From positions 1 through 11,660 of the forward strand of contig LSKJ01000081.1 of NCBI GenBank assembly GCA_001557035.1: DNA of 11,660 nucleotides, given 5' to 3'. Positions within the stretch are counted from its first letter, which is position 1. Every line of letters starts with the position of its first letter. The position numbers and the translations under genes were made by a program. Under the pieces are notes generated by a model, which made no database searches, had not been told where the DNA came from, and worked only from the letters and a program-made list of their open reading frames with translations. Shown here piece after piece: positions 6,300 to 11,660 of the stretch. This DNA comes from Rhodospirillaceae bacterium CCH5-H10. GTDB taxonomy: Bacteria; Pseudomonadota; Alphaproteobacteria; Reyranellales; Reyranellaceae.

Positions 6300-7010
6300 T
6301 CAGGAGTGCTTCAGGCGGGAGACGAGGCCGCCATCGCCATAGGCCTTCGTCGCGGCGGGCGAGGCGAGCATCGCCATCCACGCGGCGGCGCCTTCGGCGT
6401 TCTTGGCATCGGCAAAGATGGCGGCATCGAAGGTCGAGACGGTCTGGACTTCCGCCGGAAACGGACCGGCGACGGCGACGCCGGGAACCGACATCAGTTC
6501 GCTCACCTGCTGGATCGCGATGTCGGCCTCGCCGCTCGCGACCTTCTCGCCGGTGAAGCCCATCGGGATCGCGACGGCGCGCGCGTTGACCTCCGCGGCG
6601 ATACCCAGCCGCTCGATCAGCCCGGTGAAGTAGATGCCGCTGGCGCCCGCCCGCGAATAGGCCACCGCCCGCGCAGCCACCAGCGCCTTCTTGAAAGCCT
6701 CGACCGTCGAGACATCGGGTTTCGGCGCGCCCTCGCGGACGCCGACACCCAGGATCGAGTCGGCGAGACAGACACGGGTCTCGGGACGCACGATGCCGTC
6801 GGCACAGAGCTTGTCCATGGAGCCGTCGATGGCGATGATGACGTCGGCACGCTGCCCTTCGGCGATCGACTTCATGAGGGCCGTGGTCGGGCGCCAGTCG
6901 ATCTCCAGTCGATAGGGCGATGCGGCCTCGAAGGCCGGCTTCAGCCAGCGACTGACGGCGACCTCGAGGGCGAGACCGCTCATGACGGCGACGGACGACG
7001 GCGATGCCAC
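6300..7010 (-). CDS. ModA-like (type 2 periplasmic-binding fold) substrate-binding protein lacking a signal peptide
   Basis: Protein of 236 residues with the ModA/SBP_bac fold. It opens straight into the first core strand and helix (SSVAVMSGLALEVAVSRWLKPAFEAA). Then come LMKSIAEGQRADVIIA (about 45-60), corresponding to the I-x-x-G-x-x-A-D-V motif of molybdate-binding proteins, RAGASGIYFTGLIERLGI (about 120-137), and the hinge/second-lobe stretch GEKVASGEADIAIQQVSEL (about 154-172). GTG at 7010 was chosen because GGGGAG lies 7 bases upstream and the first strand starts before the only nearby ATG (6983). Neither start leaves room for a signal peptide or lipobox, so the protein appears cytoplasmic, unless its true start is far upstream, which the divergent xth makes unlikely. 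No ABC permease or ATPase is adjacent. The ligand is unknown. Confidence 0.8.
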   Translation of the reverse strand: MASPSSVAVMSGLALEVAVSRWLKPAFEAASPYRLEIDWRPTTALMKSIAEGQRADVIIAIDGSMDKLCADGIVRPETRVCLADSILGVGVREGAPKPDVSTVEAFKKALVAARAVAYSRAGASGIYFTGLIERLGIAAEVNARAVAIPMGFTGEKVASGEADIAIQQVSELMSVPGVAVAGPFPAEVQTVSTFDAAIFADAKNAEGAAAWMAMLASPAATKAYGDGGLVSRLKHS

Positions 7011-7142
7011 TGGATCTCTCCCCGCGAACGATGAACGCCGCAATATAGCGTGATGTGGCCACGCACGGCGGTAAAAGTTGATTCCAACACAGGAATGGTG
7101 AGACTTCACCAACCAACTGCAAACAATAGAGAATTTGCGTCG
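7011..7142. promoter_or_regulatory. Divergent A/T-rich control region between ModA-like gene and xth, with tandem inverted repeats
   Basis: A 132-base divergent spacer, clearly poorer in G/C at 7071-7142 than the genes beside it. It contains two abutting inverted repeats: ATTCC-AACACA-GGAAT (7081-7096) and TGGTGA-GACT-TCACCA (7096-7111). On the - strand TATATT (7042-7047) could be a -10 for the ModA-like operon, but I see no matching -35. The repeats could be operators. No family is recognisable. Confidence 0.4.
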
Positions 7143-7931
7143 ATGAAGATCGCGACCTGGAACGTGAACTCCGTGCGCAAGCGCACCGGCAATCTGGTCT
7201 CGTGGCTCGGCGAGGCGCAGCCGGACATCGTGGTGCTGCAGGAGATCAAGGCGCAGGAGGCGACGTTCCCCACACTCGAGGTGGAGGCGGCCGGCTACAA
7301 ATGCGCCATCGTCGGCCAGAAAGGCTTCAACGGCGTCGCGTTCCTCTCTCGCCATGCGTTCGACGTGACGGCACGCGCCCTGCCCGGCCACGTCGAGGAC
7401 GAGCCTGCTCGCTATGTCGAAGGCCGTGTCCACACACCGCGCGGGCCGCTGACGGTGGGCGGGCTCTATTTGCCCAACGGCAATCCCATCGCCACCGAGA
7501 AGTTCACCTACAAGCTCGCCTGGATGGAGCGGCTGCTCGGTCATGCCCGCACGCTGCTGGCGCGCGAGGAGATGTTCGTGCTCTGCGGCGACTACAATGT
7601 CTGTCCGACCGAGATGGACGTCTACGATCCCAAGGCCTTCGCCAACGACGCGCTTTGCCAGCCGGAGTCGCGGGCGGCCTTCCGCAAGCTGCTCAATCTC
7701 GGCCTGACCGACGCGGTGCGTGCCTTCCATCCCGACGGCGAGCAGTACACTTTCTGGGACTACCAGGCCGGCGCCTGGCCCAAGGGCCATGGCCTGCGGA
7801 TCGATCACCTGCTGCTGTCACCGCAGGCCGCCGACCGCCTCACCGCCGTCGGCATCGACAAGGCCGAACGCGGCAAGACGGAGCCGTCGGACCACGTCCC
7901 GGTCTGGTGCGAACTGGACGTGGCGGCGTAG
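7143..7931 (+). CDS. xthA: Exodeoxyribonuclease III (AP endonuclease, EEP superfamily)
   Basis: Base-excision-repair nuclease of 262 residues that incises DNA 5' of abasic sites and degrades duplex DNA 3' to 5'. The full active site of the ExoIII family is present at near-E. coli numbering: Asn7 (TWNVNS), Glu34 (LQEIK), Tyr109 (LYLPNGNP), Asp150/Asn152 (GDYNV), Asp221 (LRIDHLLLS) and the terminal Asp250-His251 pair (PSDHVPV). The FWDYQAGAW substrate loop (about 204-212) is intact. ATG at 7143 begins MKIATWNVNS exactly as in homologues; a longer frame from 7050 adds 31 residues without conservation. The ribosome site is weak (AGAGAA). It is divergent from the ModA-like operon and converges on the SDR gene, with a palindromic element between. 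Confidence 0.96.
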   Translation: MKIATWNVNSVRKRTGNLVSWLGEAQPDIVVLQEIKAQEATFPTLEVEAAGYKCAIVGQKGFNGVAFLSRHAFDVTARALPGHVEDEPARYVEGRVHTPRGPLTVGGLYLPNGNPIATEKFTYKLAWMERLLGHARTLLAREEMFVLCGDYNVCPTEMDVYDPKAFANDALCQPESRAAFRKLLNLGLTDAVRAFHPDGEQYTFWDYQAGAWPKGHGLRIDHLLLSPQAADRLTAVGIDKAERGKTEPSDHVPVWCELDVAA

Positions 7932-7953
7932 GACCGAGTCGAAGCCTATCAAC

Positions 7954-8027
7954 GGAGCGCGCAACTCCAGTTGCGCTCATGCCTTGTCGATAAAGGCAGC
8001 TTGAGCGCCACTGGAGTGGCGCGCTCC
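7954..8027. repeat. REP/BIME-like element: two inverted palindromic units with a central hairpin
   Basis: Two 26-base arms (7954-7979 and 8002-8027) are inverted copies differing at two positions. Each arm is itself a palindrome: GCGCAACT-CC-AGTTGCGC (7959-7976) and GCGCCACT-GG-AGTGGCGC (8005-8022). The two differences are the paired bases A/T in one unit and C/G in the other, so both hairpins stay intact. Between them TGCCTT-7 bases-AAGGCA (7980-7998) makes a third stem. It fills the gap between the convergent xth and SDR stops. It may act as a bidirectional terminator, an mRNA 3'-end stabiliser or a dispersed repeat; no T-run is present. Confidence 0.8.
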
Positions 8028-8035
8028 AATGAGCG

Positions 8036-8803
8036 CTACTCCGCGCCCGCGCCGATCACGCCGCCGTCGGCGATGATGCACTGGCCGCAGACGAAGTTGC
8101 CGGCCTTGGAGGCGAGGAACACCGCGACCCCGCCGATGTCGTCGGGCTGGCCGATGCGCTTCAGCGCCGCTTTGCCTTCCTGTGCCGCGCGGATCTGCGG
8201 ATTGTCCCACAGCGCCTTGGCGAAGTCGGTCTGGATCAGGCCCGGCGCGATCGCGTTCACGCGGATGTTGTGCTTGCCCCATTCCATGGCGAGCGACTTC
8301 ACCAGCGAGAGATCGGCCGCCTTGCTCATGTTGTAGGCCGCGATATGGGCCGAGCCGACCAGCGCGCCGATCGACGAGACGATGATGAAGGCGCCGTCCT
8401 TGCGCTCCGCCATCTCCGGGCCGACCATGTTCATCAGCCAGAGGTTCGACATCACGTTGTTCTGCATGATCTTCTGGAACACCTCGTCCTTCAGCCCCGT
8501 GAGCGGGCCGAAATACGGGTTGGAGGCGGCGTTGCAGACCATGATGTCGATCCGGCCATAGGCCTTGCGCGCCTCGGCAACGAGGTTCTCGAGCTGGGCC
8601 TTGTCGGAGATGCTGGCCGCGACGGCGGTCGCCTCGCCGCCCTTCGCCTTGATGCCCTTCACCACCTCCTCGCAGGCCGGCAGCTTGCGGCTCGACACCA
8701 CCACCTTGGCGCCGTGCGCGGCCATCTGCTCGCAGATCGAGCGGCCGATGCCGCGGCTGCCGCCGGTCACGACGGCCACCTTGCCGGTCAGGTCGAACAT
8801 CAT
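8036..8803 (-). CDS. Short-chain dehydrogenase/reductase (classical SDR)
   Basis: Cytoplasmic NAD(P)(H)-dependent oxidoreductase of 255 residues. The classical SDR set is complete: cofactor motif TGGSRGIG (13-20), the NAASN variant of the NNAG motif (91-95), Asn115/116, Ser143/Ser144 (IVSSIGA), and the YxxxK pair Tyr157/Lys161 (AAYNMSKAA). The PG motif follows at RVNAIAPGLIQTDF (about 181-194), and the ADGG end at about 245-248. Arg39 after the second strand (SSRK) hints at NADP(H) preference. Starts at 8803 and 8800 are adjacent ATGs; 8803 is chosen because GAGGAG lies 7 bases upstream. It is the last gene of a leftward run, 16 bases after the RNA methyltransferase. The substrate is unknown; many relatives are annotated 3-oxoacyl-ACP reductase-like or glucose dehydrogenase-like without proof. 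Confidence 0.93.
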   Translation of the reverse strand: MMFDLTGKVAVVTGGSRGIGRSICEQMAAHGAKVVVSSRKLPACEEVVKGIKAKGGEATAVAASISDKAQLENLVAEARKAYGRIDIMVCNAASNPYFGPLTGLKDEVFQKIMQNNVMSNLWLMNMVGPEMAERKDGAFIIVSSIGALVGSAHIAAYNMSKAADLSLVKSLAMEWGKHNIRVNAIAPGLIQTDFAKALWDNPQIRAAQEGKAALKRIGQPDDIGGVAVFLASKAGNFVCGQCIIADGGVIGAGAE

Positions 8804-8819
8804 CGGTCGTCTCCTCGTT

Positions 8820-10073
8820 TCATTTGGTCAGCAATGCAATCAGCTCAACATGCGCCGACCAGAGGAACTGGTCGATAGGCATGAGTTTCTCCAGTCGGTA
8901 TCCGCCGTCCTGCAACGTGCGTACGTCGCGGGCGAAGCTGCCGGGATCGCAGGAGCCGTAGACCACGCGCTTCACCTTCGAGGCCGCGAGTTCGGCGCAT
9001 TGGGCGGCCGCCCCCGCGCGCGGCGGATCGAGCACGATGGCGTCGAAGGCGTCGAGTTCCTTGGTGTCGAGCGGCCGGCGGAAGAGATCGCGCAGCTGCA
9101 CGGTGACGCGGTTGCCGCCCAGCTTGCGTGCCGTGGCGTCGACGGCGGCGACCGACGGGCGGTCGTACTCGAACAGGCTCAGCTTGCCCCGCTTGCCGAG
9201 CGACAGCGCGCCGATACCCGCAAACAGGTCGGCCGTGCGCTCGGCCTCGCCCAGCCACGCCGTCACACCCGCGCGCATCACCAGTTCGGCGCGCTTGGTC
9301 GCCTGCAGGAACGCGCCGGGCGGCGGCTCGATCGTCACGTCGCCCAGGATCAGCATCGGCGTGCGGCGCACCAGCACCGGCTCGGCCGTCGCACGGTCGC
9401 CCCAGCTCACGCGCGCCATGTCGGCGCTTTCGGCCAGCGCGATCAGGGCCTCGCGGATGGGCAAGGTGAGCTCGAAGCGCCGGTGAGGTCGGATCAGCAC
9501 GTCGAGCCCGGTGTCCGTCTCGTTGACGATCGCGTCCGCCGACGTTCCGTCGCGGAGGATGGATGCCATCGTCGATCGCAACGCCGGAATGGCCGCGTTA
9601 ATGCCTGGTCGGGCCACGACACAGGTGCCGACATCGACGACGCTCTGGCTCCCGCGTTCGTGGAAGCCGGCAAACACCCGCTTGCCCTGGCGGCGCAGCA
9701 CGATGTCGGCGCGCCGGCGCTCGGCCGGTTCGCAGGCGACGGGTGCCTCGAAGCGCGGCGCCTTCACGCCCCGCTGTGCCAGCGACCTGGCGATCAGCTC
9801 GCTTTTCCAGCCCGTGTAGATATCGGAACGCCAGTGCTGCAGCGCACAGCCGCCGCAGGTCCCGAAGTGAAGGCACGGCGGGGCTACGCGGTGACGCGAC
9901 GGGGCCAGCACTTCCAGAAGGTCACAGGCAATTCCGTCGCCGCGCTTGTCGAGCGGTTCGGCCTCGACCGTCTCGGCCGGCAGGCAGTAGGGCACGAAGT
10001 AGCGCTTGCCTTCGAGGTCCGCGACACCATCGCCGCGCGCACCGACTTCCAGAATATCGAGCGTAATACTCAC
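8820..10073 (-). CDS. Fe-S-containing RNA 5-methyluridine methyltransferase (TrmA/RumA family)
   Basis: SAM-dependent enzyme of 417 residues that makes m5U, most likely in 23S rRNA (RlmD/RlmC type). A short TRAM-like N-terminal domain is followed by the [4Fe-4S] ligands Cys67, Cys73, Cys76 (CLHFGTCGGC) and Cys151. The catalytic half has PPGAFLQATK (251-260), SAM motif DLFAGIGAL (282-290), DPPRAGA (349-355), nucleophile Cys375 in YGSCDPGSFARD and general base Glu410 in HVELIALL. SCDP instead of the more usual SCNP is a small variation. The start is GTG at 10073, with GAGG (overlapping the upstream asparaginase stop) 6 bases before it. The genes are 8 bases apart, so translation is probably coupled. 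Which U it methylates (U747, U1939 or both) cannot be read from sequence. Confidence 0.93.
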   Translation of the reverse strand: MSITLDILEVGARGDGVADLEGKRYFVPYCLPAETVEAEPLDKRGDGIACDLLEVLAPSRHRVAPPCLHFGTCGGCALQHWRSDIYTGWKSELIARSLAQRGVKAPRFEAPVACEPAERRRADIVLRRQGKRVFAGFHERGSQSVVDVGTCVVARPGINAAIPALRSTMASILRDGTSADAIVNETDTGLDVLIRPHRRFELTLPIREALIALAESADMARVSWGDRATAEPVLVRRTPMLILGDVTIEPPPGAFLQATKRAELVMRAGVTAWLGEAERTADLFAGIGALSLGKRGKLSLFEYDRPSVAAVDATARKLGGNRVTVQLRDLFRRPLDTKELDAFDAIVLDPPRAGAAAQCAELAASKVKRVVYGSCDPGSFARDVRTLQDGGYRLEKLMPIDQFLWSAHVELIALLTK

Positions 10074-10081
10074 GGCGGGCC

Positions 10082-11083
10082 TCAGCCCAGCCAGCTCTTC
10101 GCCGGCCGCATCTCGCCCACCAGCAGGCCAACGACGTTCCTGATCGGCGGATGCAGGACTTCGTCACGCTGTCCCACCGGCACGACGCCGAGATGATCGA
10201 GCAGCGCGGCCATCGCGACCTCGGCTGCCCGCCCCGCGCCGTCCCACACTTTCAGCGCCACGCCGAGGCCCAAAGTCGGCAGCATGCCGCAAAACACGCC
10301 CTCGGCGCCGGTCTTCACCTGGATGACACCGGGCGCGGCCTCGTTGATGCGAGTGCAGAAGCGGCCGCTGCCTGCGACCATGAAGGGCTCGGCGTTCATC
10401 GCCTTGCGGATGCGGTTGGCGGCGTCCGCGCGTTTGCTCGTGAGCCGCGACGGATCGGCCATCGAGGCCATCGCCTGGGCCAGACTCTTCAGCGGAGTCG
10501 CGAGCGTCGGAATCCCGCAGCCGTCGGTGCCGTGGGGAAAGCTGTTGGCGTCGAGGCCGCAGAGATCGCTCATCGTCTCGCGCAGGCGGCGCTGCACCGG
10601 ATGGTCGTACTTGATGTAGCCCTTGGTCGGCTCGCCATACTGGACGGCGGTCGTCAGGAAGCCGCTATGCTTGCCCGAGCAATTGTTGAACGCCGCCGTC
10701 GGCAGAGCGTTCGCGCGCGCCAGTGCCTCGATGCTCGCCTGCAGGCGCGGCGCGTGCGTGCCGCACTCGAGGTCGGACTCGCCGAGGCCCACCTTGGCCA
10801 GCCAGGCGCGTACCGTCTCGACATGCCGTGTCTCGCCGCTGTGCGAGGCGCAGGACAGGGCAATGTGCTCGTCGCCCAGCCCGAACCGCTCGACCGCGCC
10901 GCTTTCGACGAAGGCCATCGCCTGGATCGGCTTGTTGGCCGAGCGCGGCAGGATCGGCGTCTCGATGTCGCCCCAGGATTCGACGACCGTGCCGTCGGCC
11001 TTCACGACCGCCGCGATGCCCTCGTGCCGGCTCTCCACGACAGGGCCGCGGGTGACTTCGATGACAACGGGACCACGACTCAT
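10082..11083 (-). CDS. ansA: L-asparaginase, class 3 (Rhizobium etli type, Asparaginase_II Pfam family)
   Basis: Hydrolyses L-asparagine to aspartate and ammonia. It is 333 residues long, unrelated in fold to the E. coli enzymes and resembling the zinc-containing R. etli ReAV, a member of the serine-beta-lactamase-like fold. Residues known from ReAV fall at identical positions: Ser48 and Lys51 in RSANKPIQ, Ser80 in CASHSGE, Cys135 and Lys138 in NNCSGKHSGF, and Cys189 in DGCGIPT. The second catalytic lysine (263 in ReAV) is probably Lys257 in VKTGAEGVFC. No signal peptide, so cytoplasmic. ATG 11083 shares ATGA with the stop of the upstream phosphatase gene, indicating translational coupling. 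The methyltransferase follows after 8 bases. Residue numbers for ReAV are recalled from the published structure. Confidence 0.92.
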   Translation of the reverse strand: MSRGPVVIEVTRGPVVESRHEGIAAVVKADGTVVESWGDIETPILPRSANKPIQAMAFVESGAVERFGLGDEHIALSCASHSGETRHVETVRAWLAKVGLGESDLECGTHAPRLQASIEALARANALPTAAFNNCSGKHSGFLTTAVQYGEPTKGYIKYDHPVQRRLRETMSDLCGLDANSFPHGTDGCGIPTLATPLKSLAQAMASMADPSRLTSKRADAANRIRKAMNAEPFMVAGSGRFCTRINEAAPGVIQVKTGAEGVFCGMLPTLGLGVALKVWDGAGRAAEVAMAALLDHLGVVPVGQRDEVLHPPIRNVVGLLVGEMRPAKSWLG

Positions 11084-11660
11084 CGAACTCGCTCCAGCTT
11101 GACCACGGTGATGTTGTCCTGGTGCTCCTTGGCGACCGCCAGAACCGCCGCGATGATGCGGTCGGCCGGCAGCGCCGCCTGCGCCAGGATCTGCTCGTTC
11201 TTCAGGCTCTGCACGCCATCGCTGCACAGCAGCAACCTGGCGTCCGGCCCGAGCCGGCGGCTGCCCTGGTCGATCAGGGTCAGTGGCTCGCCCATCACGG
11301 CCTCGCGCAGCGTGTGGCGCCCCGGATGATGTTCCGCCTCGTCCGCCGTCAGCATGCCGCGCGCGACCAGCGCGTCGATCTGTGGCGCCATCGAGTGATC
11401 GGCATTGAGGCGCGCGATCTGCCCGGCCTCGATCAGATAGAAAGGCGAATCGCCGACACTGATCCAGCGCACCTCGTCGCCGCGCAACTGCGCTGCCACC
11501 AGGGTCGCGCCCATGCCATTGAGTTCGGGCTTTCCCGCCGCGCCCTTGCCCACCGCCTCGTTGGCGTCGGCCAAGCCGTCGCCGAGGCCGCCGCCCTGCT
11601 CGACCGCATGGATGAAGGCCTCGACGGCGAGCCGGCTCGCGACGGCGCCACCGGCATGGC
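11080..11660 (-). CDS. PP2C-family Ser/Thr protein phosphatase, 5' end off window
   Basis: C-terminal 192 residues of a PPM/PP2C metal-dependent phosphatase; the start lies beyond the right edge. The visible part begins inside the DGMGGHxxGxxAS metal motif (HAGGAVAS). It continues with MGATLVAAQL, the VGDSPFYLI strand (VGDSRxYL in most members), DHSMAPQ, LLLCSDGVQSL with the metal-binding Asp, and a terminal DNITVVKL. All core motifs downstream of the first Asp are intact, so an active Mn2+/Mg2+-dependent phosphatase is likely. Bacterial PP2Cs usually counteract Hanks-type Ser/Thr kinases, or act in secretion or stress signalling, and a kinase may sit just upstream. Its TGA overlaps the asparaginase ATG (ATGA), making it the promoter-proximal visible gene of the four-gene run. 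Confidence 0.9.
   Translation of the reverse strand, partial: HAGGAVASRLAVEAFIHAVEQGGGLGDGLADANEAVGKGAAGKPELNGMGATLVAAQLRGDEVRWISVGDSPFYLIEAGQIARLNADHSMAPQIDALVARGMLTADEAEHHPGRHTLREAVMGEPLTLIDQGSRRLGPDARLLLCSDGVQSLKNEQILAQAALPADRIIAAVLAVAKEHQDNITVVKLERVR

Noticed and set aside
7011..7808. Extension of the ModA-like frame into the region antisense to xth
   Set aside because: The extension is antisense to conserved xth sequence and has no similarity to binding proteins. GTG 7010 has its own ribosome site.
10151..11329. 392-codon + strand frame opposite the asparaginase and phosphatase genes
   Set aside because: Antisense shadow: the - strand genes carry complete catalytic motifs, and this translation has none.
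1..11660. CRISPR array, tRNA, transposase or prophage elements
   Set aside because: I read both strands and saw no spaced direct repeats, no cloverleaf with a CCA-type end, and no transposase or integrase motifs.

Overview
The window looks like chromosomal DNA from a GC-rich alphaproteobacterium, judged by eye. Codon use is strongly G/C-ending, there are GTG and TTG starts, and three genes point to this class: an ErpA-type A-type carrier, a Rhizobium-etli-type (class 3) asparaginase, and a single TrmA/RumA-like RNA methyltransferase. The genus cannot be fixed from sequence alone. I find twelve protein genes, ten complete and two cut by the window edges. There are no tRNA, rRNA, CRISPR or transposase genes, and no gene-free stretch longer than about 130 bases.

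Left part (1-3014). A CHASE2-domain sensor, probably the N-terminal half of a membrane nucleotide cyclase, runs leftward off the edge. Divergent from it is a ten-helix DMT/EamA exporter with a weak TTG start, ending in a small terminator hairpin. Next is erpA, an Fe-S cluster carrier, with a perfect 6+6 inverted repeat just before its ATG and no visible Shine-Dalgarno. It converges on a MaoC-type hotdog hydratase, with hairpins between the two stops.

Middle part (3130-7010). Two two-gene units face each other. On the + strand an M20D amidohydrolase is followed after 13 bases by an iron-alcohol-dehydrogenase-fold protein whose expected metal ligands are replaced (T201/S205 where Asp/His are normal). 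On the - strand a ModA-like binding protein with no signal peptide is followed after 29 bases by an Asp/Glu-racemase-fold protein that keeps the first catalytic Cys (C78) but has His185 where the second should be. Their stops lie 11 bases apart. This block of atypical enzyme-family members is the most likely place for undescribed biochemistry, but the sequence does not give the substrate.

Right part (7143-11660). Exonuclease III (xth) runs rightward. It converges on a leftward four-gene run: a PP2C-type phosphatase (5' end off the window), a class 3 L-asparaginase (ATGA overlap), an Fe-S RNA m5U methyltransferase (8-base gap) and an SDR oxidoreductase (16-base gap). Spacing suggests one transcript. 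Between the xth and SDR stops is a 74-base element made of two inverted palindromic units. The units differ at one base pair, and the change is compensatory in each hairpin. This is the hallmark of a REP/BIME-like repeat or a selected nucleic-acid structure.
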